Shown: positions 41,942 through 51,999 of the stretch, one piece after another
How positions within the stretch are numbered: the first letter of the stretch is position 1
How the letters are laid out: each line of letters opens with the position of its first letter
The notes under the pieces: model-generated
Told to the model about the DNA's origin: nothing
What the model saw: the letters and a program-made list of their open reading frames with translations, nothing else
Databases searched by the model: none
Position numbers and translations under genes: made by a program
Assembly: GCA_022509185.1 (NCBI GenBank)
Contig: JAFLTS010000002.1
Coordinates: 1-64,000, forward strand
DNA: 64,000 nt
From: Muribaculaceae bacterium
GTDB lineage: Bacteria > Bacteroidota > Bacteroidia > Bacteroidales > Muribaculaceae
Direction: 5' to 3'

Positions 41942-44050
41942 TTATATTATAGTGAGAACCCTTAAAAGGAGGTTTCGTGTGGTATCACCAAATCTCACTT
42001 TATATGATTTTGAAGAGGCATCATAAGCTTCAATCACACCTTCCCCAAAAATTTTATGGCTCACACGTGTGCCTGAAGCCAAAGGTTTTTCAGAATTTCC
42101 GCCCAACTCTTCCCTAAGCATTGCAACCATCTGTTTCGTACCCTCTTTAAGCGACGGATCCATAACACCTTCGAGTTTAAGCATCCAGTCGGGTACTTCG
42201 GAAAGAAAACGTGAAGGATATTTCAGAGCTCCGCTATCATGCATATACCCTTCGGATTCACAAAGCCAAAGCATTTTTTCAGCACGTGTCACTGCCACAT
42301 ACATGAGTCTTCTCTCCTCTTCTTCACCATCCTCCCGGCGTTCACGGATAGATCTGTGATTAGGGAAAACGCCTTCGGTAAGCCCTATTACAAAGACCTC
42401 CGGAAATTCAAGTCCTTTAGACTGATGGATTGTCATCATCCTCACCTTCTCAGACTCTATGCTTCTATCTACATTTGTATACAAAGAGACTTCCTGAAGG
42501 TAGGAAATTAGATCGGCATCTCCCTCATCTACTCTACCGGCCTCAAATTCCTTCATGGAATTAACAAGTTCGGCTATATTCTCGAGTCTCTCTTCCTCCT
42601 CATCGTTTCTATAAAGGTCACCCAGACCGCTCTCTTTCATCACCCAGTCGGCCAGGTCAGATACTCTCATTAAGGGCACCCTCTCCCTTGCTCCATCTAT
42701 TAATTCAATGAATTTCAGAAGGGCAGGCTTATTAAAAGGCTTTTCTCCGATATGTCTTCTCAATGCTGTCATTAAAGGAATACCCTCCTCTTCGGCAAGC
42801 ATCGTCAGAGTTTTCATAGAGGTATCCCCAAATTTACGTGCCGGAAGATTGATAATACGACGGAATGAGATATCATCAGATTCTGTAGCGACAAGACGTA
42901 GATAAGAAAGTACATCCTTTATTTCCTTACGCTCAAAAAACCTTACCCCACCCCAAACGGTGTATGGTATTTTGCGTTTCAGCAAAGCCTGTTCCACCTG
43001 TCTTGACAGGAAACTGCTACGATAAAGGATGGCAAACTGATTTGGAGTCATACCCTCCTTTATTCCCTCTTCTATTCTAGCTGCGATAAAATCTGCTTCC
43101 TCTTTTTCTGACTTCGAATGAAGATGCACCGGCTGTCTCTCGTTTAACTTTACGGTAAAGAGATCTTTGGGAACCCTGTTATGATTGTTTTCTATAATAC
43201 GGTTGGCCACATCAAGAATATCAGGGGTACTTCTATAATTCTGATTAAGTATTATATCCGTCTTAGCCTTGAAATCCACAAAGATTTTAGGATTAGCCCC
43301 CCTCCATTCATAGATGGCCTGATCAGGGTCACCTACTACAAAGAGGTTTCCATGATGGCTTGTCAGAGCATGCAGAAGCTTCCAGTCATCTCCGGTGCAA
43401 TCCTGCACTTCATCCACCATCAGATAGTTCAGTTTTTCTGTCCAATATTTATTGGCATCGGGAAAATGATTCAGAATATAAAGAGTAAAATAGAGAAGAT
43501 CGTCATAATCGAGGGCGAAATGCTTAAGCTGCAATCTAAGATATCGCACCGTTGCATCCGGAGCAAATGATGAAGAATTAGGAAGAAGATGACGTTGAAT
43601 ATAGTGAGTCGGTTCATATCCTTTCAGAGCCGCTACACCCTTAAGAAACCTCTCTGCCGTGATTTTCTTCCTGTCTATATCAAATTCTATCATAGCCTGC
43701 TTGGCAAGCTGTTTGGCATCCTCCTCATCTATTATGGTAAAGTTTTTGGGATAGCCTATGCGATATATCTCCCTCCGCAGGAATTTGGCACAGAAACTGT
43801 GGATGGTACAGATAAAGTCATTGACGCTGCCGCGGTCTACCATGCCTGAAATTCGCCGTTTCATCTCCTGTGCAGCTTTATTTGTAAAGGTGAGACAAAG
43901 GATATTACCCGGACTGATGCCCACATCATTTACCAAAAAAGCATAGCGATGGGCTATGACACGTGTTTTCCCGGACCCGGCTCCTGCCACAACACGCACC
44001 CTGCCTTCAGTAGCTTCTACGGCCTGTTGCTGTTTATTATTGAGCTCCAT
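41942..44050 (-). CDS. UvrD/PcrA-family superfamily 1 DNA helicase
   Basis: The 702-residue protein has the SF1A motifs in order: Walker [16 protein letters not shown] (near residue 22), [10 protein letters not shown], motif [15 protein letters not shown] (a variant of DEFQDT), motif [39 protein letters not shown] and [12 protein letters not shown]. It translocates 3' to 5' on single-stranded DNA and would act in repair or in removing proteins from DNA. The start overlaps the end of ispF by 14 bp. Confidence 0.92.
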   Translation of the reverse strand: MELNNKQQQAVEATEGRVRVVAGAGSGKTRVIAHRYAFLVNDVGISPGNILCLTFTNKAAQEMKRRISGMVDRGSVNDFICTIHSFCAKFLRREIYRIGYPKNFTIIDEEDAKQLAKQAMIEFDIDRKKITAERFLKGVAALKGYEPTHYIQRHLLPNSSSFAPDATVRYLRLQLKHFALDYDDLLYFTLYILNHFPDANKYWTEKLNYLMVDEVQDCTGDDWKLLHALTSHHGNLFVVGDPDQAIYEWRGANPKIFVDFKAKTDIILNQNYRSTPDILDVANRIIENNHNRVPKDLFTVKLNERQPVHLHSKSEKEEADFIAARIEEGIKEGMTPNQFAILYRSSFLSRQVEQALLKRKIPYTVWGGVRFFERKEIKDVLSYLRLVATESDDISFRRIINLPARKFGDTSMKTLTMLAEEEGIPLMTALRRHIGEKPFNKPALLKFIELIDGARERVPLMRVSDLADWVMKESGLGDLYRNDEEEERLENIAELVNSMKEFEAGRVDEGDADLISYLQEVSLYTNVDRSIESEKVRMMTIHQSKGLEFPEVFVIGLTEGVFPNHRSIRERREDGEEEERRLMYVAVTRAEKMLWLCESEGYMHDSGALKYPSRFLSEVPDWMLKLEGVMDPSLKEGTKQMVAMLREELGGNSEKPLASGTRVSHKIFGEGVIEAYDASSKSYKVRFGDTTRNLLLRVLTII

Positions 44051-44519
44051 TATAGATCATGGCCACGGCCATGGCTGAAATCCCCTCTTGCCTTCCCTCA
44101 AAGCCCAGCTGTTCTGTTGTCGTGGCCTTCACAGACACCGACTCCAGATCTACTCCCATCACTTTGGCCAGGGTGGCACGCATTGTTTCAATATGATTTT
44201 TTAATTTGGGGGCCTGGGCTATGATCGTGACATCTACATTACCTATCGCCCAACCCTTCTCTTTTATAAGTCTAACTACTTCTGACAACAATACCTTGCT
44301 GTCTACTCCTTTGTATCTTTGATCACTATCAGGGAAATGATATCCTATATCTCTGAGAGCTGCCGCTCCGAGAAGAGCATCACATAAAGCATGGATAGCC
44401 ACATCCGCATCACTATGGCCGAGAAGCCCGTGACTATGGGGAACTTTAACCCCGCAAAGCCACAGATCCCGATCCTCCACAAGCTTATGGACATCGTATC
44501 CTTGCCCGATCCTATACAT
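44037..44519 (-). CDS. ispF: 2-C-methyl-D-erythritol 2,4-cyclodiphosphate synthase IspF
   Basis: The 160-residue enzyme of the MEP isoprenoid pathway cyclises CDP-methylerythritol 2-phosphate. The metal ligands are in the N-terminal GYDVHKL, and [25 protein letters not shown] and HFPDSD are family motifs. The C-terminal [17 protein letters not shown] is also typical. It directly follows porV (2 bp), a gene order I recall from Porphyromonas. Confidence 0.95.
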   Translation of the reverse strand: MYRIGQGYDVHKLVEDRDLWLCGVKVPHSHGLLGHSDADVAIHALCDALLGAAALRDIGYHFPDSDQRYKGVDSKVLLSEVVRLIKEKGWAIGNVDVTIIAQAPKLKNHIETMRATLAKVMGVDLESVSVKATTTEQLGFEGRQEGISAMAVAMIYNGAQ

Positions 44520-44521
44520 AT

Positions 44522-45745
44522 TTATCTCTTTCTTTTGCCTATTAACTCTTGTAGTCCGTCAAGATCGAAAGTCAAAGTAAACCTCAATGTCTGATCAAGC
44601 GGAGAACTTTGAGCTGTTGCAAGCATGTAAGAGGCATCAAGTCTCACAACATTTAGTGAAAAGCCGGCTCCGAAAGTAAAATAACTTCTTCCACCCTTTG
44701 AGGCAGCTTCATAATTATAACCCAATCTTCCGAAGAATTGCTGGTTGTAAGCATATTCTCCTCCTATGGAGACTGATATTTCCTGCAATTCCTCCTTAAA
44801 TCCTCCGGGTGCATCAGAGAAACTCTTGAATATACCGGTGATCGGCGACATTGTTTCCCATTTCTCCCGGGCCTCTTCGTAAGCCATTTGACCTTCAACA
44901 GTGTCCATGTCATAGTCTTTCTGCCTCGGCATAGTAGGCACAAGAAGCTTATTAAGGTCTAGACCTAAGGCCAGGGTATTGTAATCAGCTATCGGGAACA
45001 TAAATTGTGCTCCCAATTTTAAGTTCGTAGGCAAAAAGGCATAATTCTGGCCATGGTCATAACTTACCTTTGTACCGATATTTGATATGTTGAATCCCCA
45101 GGCGAACTGGCATTCACTTCTGCCTACCATCGGATAAGTGACATAATATCCGGAAATATCTGCCGAGAATGCACTTGCCGCAGTATTGGTGTCACCTGAA
45201 TAGGAATCCTCATAAGACAGATCCGAAAGTATATATCTCATCACAACACCCATAGAGAATTTCTCCGAGAGTTTGCGTGAATAGCCTACATCGAATGCAA
45301 ATTCATATGGATTGATAGTCTGAACTCCCGTGAGGCCTTCGTCACCATATCCCATTGTCACTTCACCAAGAGAGAAATATCTGAACGAAGCGCTGATAGC
45401 CTGATTATCACTGCTTCCGATTTTATAATATCCTGTGAGATCGGCCAAAAATATATCATTAACAATTTTCCTCAACCATGGAGTGTAAGAGATAGCCAAT
45501 GCTCCCCGGCTATATGCAAAGGCATATTTTGACGGGTTCCAGAACTGGGCATTGACATCTGGATCTGTTGCTGCTCCAAGATTTCCCATACCGGAACCAC
45601 GAGCGTCAGGTGTGATACTCAGGGTTGTTACACCGGTATTCACCGGGTTGAAATCATCGTCCTTGATATCATTCTGAGACCAAGCCGGCATGGAGGCTCC
45701 CAATACCGAAAACAATATGACAGTGGAAAATTTTTTACGTGACAT
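44522..45745 (-). CDS. porV: Type IX secretion outer-membrane protein PorV (LptO)
   Basis: The 407-residue beta-barrel protein has a signal peptide (about 1-23, PAWSQ) and the conserved N-terminal segment [35 protein letters not shown] (positions about 38-72; key residues D, R, G, W, N, P). PorV shuttles folded cargo from the SprA translocon to the PorU sortase. The order porU, FAH-like, porV, ispF supports the call. Confidence 0.9.
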   Translation of the reverse strand: MSRKKFSTVILFSVLGASMPAWSQNDIKDDDFNPVNTGVTTLSITPDARGSGMGNLGAATDPDVNAQFWNPSKYAFAYSRGALAISYTPWLRKIVNDIFLADLTGYYKIGSSDNQAISASFRYFSLGEVTMGYGDEGLTGVQTINPYEFAFDVGYSRKLSEKFSMGVVMRYILSDLSYEDSYSGDTNTAASAFSADISGYYVTYPMVGRSECQFAWGFNISNIGTKVSYDHGQNYAFLPTNLKLGAQFMFPIADYNTLALGLDLNKLLVPTMPRQKDYDMDTVEGQMAYEEAREKWETMSPITGIFKSFSDAPGGFKEELQEISVSIGGEYAYNQQFFGRLGYNYEAASKGGRSYFTFGAGFSLNVVRLDASYMLATAQSSPLDQTLRFTLTFDLDGLQELIGKRKR

Positions 45746-45793
45746 AATATTTTAACTCACTATGAAGGGGTTTTATTGCCTCCCCTCTCTCTG

Positions 45794-46369
45794 CTATCTC
45801 ACTTTTACATGAAAACTCGGGATATTGTTAACCAATACTTCTAAATAATCACCCGGAGCAACGATCAGGGGGGCACTCAAGGCAGGAAGCATTATATCCC
45901 CGATTTTTAAAGTGTTTATCACTGAAAAGTTTTCTATCAGATGATCCGGAGCCTTTATCATTTCCTCAAAGAGAAATTCAGAAACTTTCTCTCCATTTTT
46001 TTTCATTTCCAATCGAGTATCGGCTTCCCATGACAGGAAATCGCCAACGAAAAGAGAACGATCAAAATTTCTGGCAGCGTCCTGAGGCAGGCCCTCAATT
46101 TGTAGCCGATGAGCCATCTCAGGACAATGAAAATGCAGGGCAGGAGCAAACTCAGAATAATATCTTGAAGCAAATTTTCTTTTTATAAATTTGCCTAATC
46201 TGCAAATCCGGATTGCCGGCGCAAGCGACACCTCGATTGGCCCTATTTCCTCCGGTGCATAAAAAGGTTTTCCTGTATTTGTCATGGCAGAATCCGCTAA
46301 AAGATACCATCCGGTTTCTCCCTCTTTTTTATAAGCGGGATAATTATTCACCACGACTACAATCTTCAT
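45794..46369 (-). CDS. Fumarylacetoacetate hydrolase (FAH)-family-like protein
   Basis: The 191-residue product resembles the short FAH-type proteins of Bacteroidales: early FYAPEEIGPIEVSLAPAIRI strands, RICRLGKFIKRKFASRYYSEF, and AARNFDRSLFVGDFLSW. Canonical FAH enzymes bind a metal through Glu/Asp residues in an E-x-E type arrangement. Here the matching stretch IEVSLAPAIR has kept only the first acid (E-V-S-L-A), so catalytic metal binding may be lost. It lies 13 bp after porU and 48 bp before porV, so it is transcribed with the type IX genes. Function is not known. Confidence 0.6.
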   Translation of the reverse strand: MKIVVVVNNYPAYKKEGETGWYLLADSAMTNTGKPFYAPEEIGPIEVSLAPAIRICRLGKFIKRKFASRYYSEFAPALHFHCPEMAHRLQIEGLPQDAARNFDRSLFVGDFLSWEADTRLEMKKNGEKVSEFLFEEMIKAPDHLIENFSVINTLKIGDIMLPALSAPLIVAPGDYLEVLVNNIPSFHVKVR

Positions 46370-46382
46370 AGAAATAGTGCCG

Positions 46383-49300
46383 TTATTGGGCCGCCACCAT
46401 TAATTTACGGGTCTTGGAAACTGTAGCACCCGATTCCGTCTTAACTGTTGCTCGATAAAGGTAAACTCCTCCCGGGATACGTGCACCACCAAAATCACAC
46501 AAATTCCATGACATGGTTGTGCGCGAATTGCCTGAGGTGATATTTGGTGCCTTATTATACCATACATGTCGACCCCAGATATCATATACATCTATCGAAC
46601 ATTCCATGGATGAGGTAGAGCCATCCGTTGCTACGATAAAGTTAACTCCTGAAGTGGCCGGATTAACATCTGTGGTAAGGGTCTCGATTGAAGGTTTCCA
46701 TAAGGCTGAGATACTGAAATCCAACGTTGCTGTAGTGGAGTTGTTGGCATTATCCCATACTGTGAAACTCAAAGTATGGTTTCCTTGTTCCACGTCGGTC
46801 AGTAAATATGTCAGGCTTCCCGCGCCGGAATCATTTTCATCAGGAAGATAATACTGGGCCACATCATCGTAGAATTTCTTTCCATCAAGCGATAAAGTTA
46901 TATTATGTCCGATTCCGGCTTCAGATACACTTATACCCGATTCATCATAAACTTTTACTTTTAAGGTCGGGTTAGGGCTCACTTGGTTTCCGCTGACAAA
47001 ACCGGGACTGTTGAGATAAAATTCTATAATCTTAGGTCCGTCAAAATCATCAGGTACATTCTGGTCGTAACCATACACATATAGGTTTTCGCAGGCCCCA
47101 TTTGCTTCCCGGCCCTTCTCTTCATAAGCGTATAATGAAATCAAAGCGGGGGAATAATTGTTTTCAATCTCAGAAGGCATGGTGAATTCCGTGCTCCATT
47201 TACCTTCGTTCACTTTAACTCTACCCACAAAAAGACGTGTCTTGCGGTCGTTGTAAACAGACTGCACTCCATCTTTTCCATTTCCATTTGTGGTTATCAC
47301 TTTCTCGGCATCATACAAAGAGATTTCTGCAATACCATTGAAATCCTCGAGAAGATTGCCGTCACGATCCTCCACATGACCTTTAAGTTTCACTGTGGAT
47401 CTTGCACTTATTACGGGGAGATCCTCGCAATTTTCCGGGTCTATCCCATTTATCTCATCTATCTTTACATTCAGCTTAGGCCAGGGAATTTTCATGGACG
47501 GGTCTCCGATTATTCCGTAGCGAAGCTTATTTGTTCCGGTATTACTGTCATTTTTCCCTCTTACCATCATTTCTCCGACAGTAAGTGTCTCACCGTTTTC
47601 ATCCTCGTAGAAAAGATAGGTTGAAGTACTTTTATTTAAGGTACCGTTAGCCGAGATCAACACTTCACGGCTCGGGCAAATCATACCTATTACCCCGGCG
47701 GAAGGCATAAGCCAAAGAACTTCCGCTCCGCTTATCTCATCTGCATCCCAGCGCATGAATTCACATGTGGCCGCATAGATAAAGGGAAGGCGACGGTTAG
47801 TCATGGCATTGATATCTGTCCAGGTAAGCAGATATTCATGACCCCAGTTTTTCGGATTGGCATGACCTATGTAATTGATATATGCCAGGCCCTCATTCCA
47901 TTTGCTCATCAATCGTTCATGAGCCTGCGGATATGCCGCTCCGGTGCCGGTGTATTCTAACGGATAAGCATCCAGATAGAGTTTTTCGTAAAGGTAATTT
48001 CTACCCTTTCCTTCACTCTGCATTGCTGTAAGCGCGGTTTCTGCCTGGCTTAGGTGTATTCCATTGTCCTGGTCGTCAGCAATTATCATAACCTGGTTGC
48101 GCCAGGTACCATAGTCTTCGGAATTAATATATTCTTCCAGTTTATCAATTGCCTGATTAGCCTCAGCAAGACTTTTCACCGGCATTCTTCCCACAGCCAC
48201 ATTTATCCTGGCGTTTCCTATGTTGAACACATCGTACACATCTTCCAGCATTCCGATATAGTCATCAGTGGAATATGAAGTGGTTTCAGTATCGCCTGTC
48301 GGGGATTGCCAGATGGGAATCCTGGGATATCCGGCGCTCTTCACCTGGGTGGTCACCATTTTATTGTCGTAGGTAGGACGGCTCATTATGAGGCAATAGG
48401 AAGTGTATTCTCCCTCCTTGCCTTGCGCCCGGTCGTACCACATTTTCAGTAATTTCCTGAAGGCTGAAAGATCCGGCTTACCGGAAGAAAATTCATTATA
48501 TATGACTTCCGGAGTCAATACTGCAACAGACAAACCATCCGTGAGCTCATGGAGTGTCACCAATCTTTGAGCCGCAGGAAGATATTCCTGCGGTGAAATA
48601 ACCAACATATCCGGAGCTTCCATTGAATGGAGGTCCTGATTTTCCACTTTTATACCGTTTGTCACAGCCCGGCTAATCTTCGAGGGTTCGAAAGCCACAA
48701 ATTCCTGATAGCCGTTGGAGGCATTGAAACTTAAAGTGGAGCCTTCCAGTTTAGTCGTTACTTCCCGAGGTGCGAGGGGATCCGTTACATCCCATACCAC
48801 CGTGGAACCACTACAACCGGAAATCTTCACTTCACTTGTGACGTCAGGAGAGATATAGAAATATAATTCACCATTATAAAGATTCAGGGCTCTGGTATAT
48901 TCCACTTCAATATAATCCAGGCCCGCAATGGTAGCCCCATTCCCATTAAATTTTATTGTATAATCCAGGTTTGTGCCCGGATTTTTTACCTCTTTCAAAC
49001 TTTTTGTAGTGAGGATCAGTTTAGCATCGGAAGGAGATATACGATCGTTGGCTGTGGCTGTAAGTGCTTCTCCGTTGGCTGAAAAAGTCAGAGTTGCGGT
49101 CCCCACTCCCGGTTTACATCCGAAAGCTGTCAATACCTTTGCACTTCCTACATTATCAATAAGCTTAAATTGGAAAGTACGGGCCGTGGTAGTGCGGAAA
49201 TCTTCTCCGAGCATCAGACGCCCGGATGTCATCGGCATAGACAAGTCTTCTTCATGCACCAATCTTTCAGTGAATTTATCAATCACTATACCTCCGGAAT

Positions 49301-49772
49301 TGTAGTTTCCATAATTTTCCAGTCCGGGACGTGTATCCATCGAATCACTGATAAAATAATACGCTATATCGGAATACGGATGCGACTGATGGGTGTATTT
49401 CGTATCACTGTAACTTTGTGCCCATCTCACCGAGCCTTTCCCGAAAAACACAATACCTCCGTTCACCCTCATAGAAGGCACCAGAGGCAAATCATCGGGA
49501 GAATCCAGGGTTTCCGGGATCACTTCTCCGCCGTAGCCGAAAATATTAACCTTTTCAGGATCCGTAAATCCCAGACCCCTTAATGTTGCGTCACTGATAA
49601 ACTGTATTCCTGTTTCACTCACCTCTACCTTTGCCCAATTTCCTTGAGCCAAAGCTGAAGATGATGCATAAAATTCGGGCGAATTCGCATAACTCTTCAT
49701 CCCTCCTTGAATAAGGAATAAAGCAGCGACAATTAAACCCGATAACTGTAAAGTGGATTTATGATTAGGCAT
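46383..49772 (-). CDS. porU: Type IX secretion sortase PorU
   Basis: The 1129-residue surface protein has a signal peptide (about 1-29), an N-terminal beta-rich region, and a C25 gingipain-like caspase-fold domain (about 400-760). The catalytic pair is visible: His near 637 in IGHANPKNWGHE and Cys near 670 in AATCEFMRWD. The C-terminus is a FlgD/sorting-like Ig domain (WDLCDFGGARIPGGVYLYRA). PorU removes the sorting tail of cargo and attaches it to anionic lipopolysaccharide. It is first in the porU-porV-ispF series. Confidence 0.92.
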   Translation of the reverse strand: MPNHKSTLQLSGLIVAALFLIQGGMKSYANSPEFYASSSALAQGNWAKVEVSETGIQFISDATLRGLGFTDPEKVNIFGYGGEVIPETLDSPDDLPLVPSMRVNGGIVFFGKGSVRWAQSYSDTKYTHQSHPYSDIAYYFISDSMDTRPGLENYGNYNSGGIVIDKFTERLVHEEDLSMPMTSGRLMLGEDFRTTTARTFQFKLIDNVGSAKVLTAFGCKPGVGTATLTFSANGEALTATANDRISPSDAKLILTTKSLKEVKNPGTNLDYTIKFNGNGATIAGLDYIEVEYTRALNLYNGELYFYISPDVTSEVKISGCSGSTVVWDVTDPLAPREVTTKLEGSTLSFNASNGYQEFVAFEPSKISRAVTNGIKVENQDLHSMEAPDMLVISPQEYLPAAQRLVTLHELTDGLSVAVLTPEVIYNEFSSGKPDLSAFRKLLKMWYDRAQGKEGEYTSYCLIMSRPTYDNKMVTTQVKSAGYPRIPIWQSPTGDTETTSYSTDDYIGMLEDVYDVFNIGNARINVAVGRMPVKSLAEANQAIDKLEEYINSEDYGTWRNQVMIIADDQDNGIHLSQAETALTAMQSEGKGRNYLYEKLYLDAYPLEYTGTGAAYPQAHERLMSKWNEGLAYINYIGHANPKNWGHEYLLTWTDINAMTNRRLPFIYAATCEFMRWDADEISGAEVLWLMPSAGVIGMICPSREVLISANGTLNKSTSTYLFYEDENGETLTVGEMMVRGKNDSNTGTNKLRYGIIGDPSMKIPWPKLNVKIDEINGIDPENCEDLPVISARSTVKLKGHVEDRDGNLLEDFNGIAEISLYDAEKVITTNGNGKDGVQSVYNDRKTRLFVGRVKVNEGKWSTEFTMPSEIENNYSPALISLYAYEEKGREANGACENLYVYGYDQNVPDDFDGPKIIEFYLNSPGFVSGNQVSPNPTLKVKVYDESGISVSEAGIGHNITLSLDGKKFYDDVAQYYLPDENDSGAGSLTYLLTDVEQGNHTLSFTVWDNANNSTTATLDFSISALWKPSIETLTTDVNPATSGVNFIVATDGSTSSMECSIDVYDIWGRHVWYNKAPNITSGNSRTTMSWNLCDFGGARIPGGVYLYRATVKTESGATVSKTRKLMVAAQ

Positions 49773-49822
49773 TATTATATTTCTTTCCTCTTTCTTAACG
49801 TTATTCCTTCTCTCTTATTGTA

Positions 49823-50581
49823 TTATTTTTCGGCCGTGTAAGGCCAAGTATCTCCTTGCAAAAAGCGTTCCCATTCTTCACGTGAACCACAAAAGGCATT
49901 TAGATCCACATCTCCTTCAATGCCGTCTACACGGCCATGATGGTCATATTGCCAGAATGTCCATTCCGCATTTATCGGATATTCTCTGAATCTACAAATC
50001 CACAAAGGATATCCCGGTAATATATCTTCAATATAATCGTAATATCCGTCAAGATTTGTATAAATCATAACTCTGTGGCCTAACAGATTCATATATTCCA
50101 CCATTGAAGTCAACCTGTTTTTTACATCTTCAGGAGAAATATCTTTTGGATTGCCGGCCGTTTCCACATCAATCACCAGCCCCAATTCCGGCTGCCTGTG
50201 ACCTACTGCCTTAAGAAAATTCACAGCTTGCTCCACACCATCTTTGTCAAAGCGAAAAAAATGATAGGCACCGGTTTTCAAACCTGCCTTTCGTGCAGCA
50301 GAGATATTCGAAGAATAAAGGCTGTCAATATGAGTAGCCCCTTCTGAGGCCTTTACAAAAACAAATTCAATTCCCGATTGAGCTACTTTTGAGAAGTCGA
50401 TCTCTCCATTATGTCTGGAAATATCGATACCTCTGACAGGATATTTTTCCGGATCCACATACGGCGGGCTCTCTATATAAAGCCTATAGGCCCTGACACT
50501 TGAAAAAATCAACAGGCCTACCACCAAAACAAAGGCCAAGGCTGCCAAGATGTCTGTTGTAGGACGCCTCTTAAACCGCAT
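49823..50581 (-). CDS. Glycoside hydrolase family 25 lysozyme, membrane-anchored
   Basis: The 252-residue protein has a short basic cytoplasmic start, a transmembrane helix (about 11-31) and a GH25 domain beginning at RGIDISRHNGEIDF. The catalytic acids are in the conserved VIDVE motif and the early DIS motif; FVKASEGATHID and AYHFFRFD are further signatures. It cleaves between N-acetylmuramic acid and N-acetylglucosamine in peptidoglycan. The N-terminal anchor keeps it at the inner membrane facing the periplasm. It diverges from cvpA with only 44 bp between start codons. Confidence 0.9.
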   Translation of the reverse strand: MRFKRRPTTDILAALAFVLVVGLLIFSSVRAYRLYIESPPYVDPEKYPVRGIDISRHNGEIDFSKVAQSGIEFVFVKASEGATHIDSLYSSNISAARKAGLKTGAYHFFRFDKDGVEQAVNFLKAVGHRQPELGLVIDVETAGNPKDISPEDVKNRLTSMVEYMNLLGHRVMIYTNLDGYYDYIEDILPGYPLWICRFREYPINAEWTFWQYDHHGRVDGIEGDVDLNAFCGSREEWERFLQGDTWPYTAEK

Positions 50582-50585
50582 TGTG

Positions 50586-50614
50586 CAAATATAACCATAT
50601 TTTGATTATTTTTG
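50586..50614. promoter_or_regulatory. Divergent -7 boxes of the lysozyme and cvpA-suf genes
   Basis: TATATTTG on the minus strand (50593-50586) lies 4 nt before the lysozyme ATG at 50581. TATTTTTG on the plus strand (50607-50614) lies 11 nt before the cvpA ATG at 50626. Both would give leaderless or near-leaderless transcripts. A TTG at 50581-50583 may be the -33 element for cvpA (23-nt spacer, slightly long). Confidence 0.6.
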
Positions 50615-50625
50615 CCTTAATAATC

Positions 50626-51225
50626 ATGAATTTTTCCAACGCTCTTTATCCGGCTATAATCTTGCTGGTGGCTTTAGTGTCGGTCACCACCGGGTTTCGA
50701 CGTGGAATTACAATGCAACTGGCATCGGTGTTAGGTCTTGCTTTCGGTGCCGTGGCGTCAAGGATACTGACTTTGGAAATGTCTCAAACTTTTCAATGGG
50801 GTATGCATCTGAGTCAGGCTGAAGAATTCACTGACTTTACATCTAATCTGGTCTGGGCATCTCTGATATATACGGTGGTGTTCTGGATTTTTCATATCAC
50901 AGCTCCAATACTCAAAAGCGCCCTCTCGATTTTTTCCATAGGAATATTCAACAGATTACTTGGAGCTTTCTTTTCTCTTTTCGCCAACCTGCTCTGGCTC
51001 TCCATTGTTCTTAATCTTCTATTGTGCATAAATCCGGAAAGCGGTTTATTGCGCTATGAAAGTGCCAACGACGGAAATCTCGTTGCCGCTGTAATGGAGA
51101 TAACCCCGGCAGTGTTAGGATGCAACGGGGCTGAGGATTTCGCTCATTTCAATCAACTTAAAGAAGCCAAAAGTATAAGTTGCAACTTTAATCCCTCGGG
51201 AAGTGTTATAATAACAAACGGTTAA
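50626..51225 (+). CDS. CvpA-family membrane protein
   Basis: I chose the ATG at 50626 (MNFSNALYPAIILLV); the in-frame codons upstream lie in the divergent promoter. The roughly 199-residue protein has four hydrophobic segments and the GFRRGITMQLASVLGLAFGA segment typical of CvpA proteins, followed by a polar C-terminal tail. E. coli CvpA is needed for colicin V production, but the wider family has no firm biochemical role. It lies 9 bp before sufC and is co-transcribed with the suf genes. Confidence 0.85.
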   Translation: MNFSNALYPAIILLVALVSVTTGFRRGITMQLASVLGLAFGAVASRILTLEMSQTFQWGMHLSQAEEFTDFTSNLVWASLIYTVVFWIFHITAPILKSALSIFSIGIFNRLLGAFFSLFANLLWLSIVLNLLLCINPESGLLRYESANDGNLVAAVMEITPAVLGCNGAEDFAHFNQLKEAKSISCNFNPSGSVIITNG

Positions 51226-51234
51226 AATTCGGAA

Positions 51235-51993
51235 ATGTTAAAGATACGCGACCTCAAAGCCGGAATCGACGGCAAAGAGATATTAAAAGGCATAAACCTT
51301 TCGGTGAATGCAGGTGAAGTTCACGCTATTATGGGGCCCAATGGATCGGGCAAGTCAACTCTTTCGATGGTGCTAGCAGGCAATCCTGCTTATGAAGTAT
51401 TCGATGGCAAAGTTGACTTTTGCGGGAAAGACTTGCTGGATCTTCCCCCGGAGATTCGTAGTCATGAAGGCCTTTTTTTGGGATTTCAATATCCGGTTGA
51501 GATCCCCGGGGTATCTATGGTGAATTTCATGAGGGCCGCCATTAATGCCAAGAGAAAATATTTCGGTCTTCCTCCTATGAGTGCTTCTGAATTCCTCAAA
51601 ATGATGAGAGAGAAACGCTCTGTGGTGGAACTGGATAACAACCTTGCGTCTCGTTCTGTAAATGAGGGGTTCTCGGGCGGAGAAAAGAAACGCAATGAAA
51701 TTTTCCAGATGGCTGTGCTTGAACCTAAACTTGCCATACTGGATGAAACTGATTCCGGCCTTGACATAGATGCGCTCAGAATAGTGGCAAATGGTGTCAA
51801 CAAGCTTAAATCTGCCAACAACGCAACTATTGTCATAACCCACTATCAAAGACTCCTGGATTATATCAAGCCTGATTTCGTGCATATTCTTTACAAGGGT
51901 AAGATTGTGATGACAGGGGGACCTGACCTGGCTCTGGAACTGGAAGAGAAGGGTTACGACTGGATCAGGAACCAAAGTGAAGGTGAGGAATAA
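51235..51993 (+). CDS. sufC: Fe-S cluster assembly ATPase SufC
   Basis: The 252-residue ABC-type ATPase has Walker A IMGPNGSGKST (near residue 35), signature GFSGGEKKRNEI, and Walker B LAILDETDSGLDID, in the variant forms typical of SufC. In SufBC2D it drives conformational change in the scaffold during Fe-S assembly. Its expected upstream partner sufB is not present between cvpA and sufC. Confidence 0.95.
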   Translation: MLKIRDLKAGIDGKEILKGINLSVNAGEVHAIMGPNGSGKSTLSMVLAGNPAYEVFDGKVDFCGKDLLDLPPEIRSHEGLFLGFQYPVEIPGVSMVNFMRAAINAKRKYFGLPPMSASEFLKMMREKRSVVELDNNLASRSVNEGFSGGEKKRNEIFQMAVLEPKLAILDETDSGLDIDALRIVANGVNKLKSANNATIVITHYQRLLDYIKPDFVHILYKGKIVMTGGPDLALELEEKGYDWIRNQSEGEE

Positions 51994-51999
51994 ATTTTT

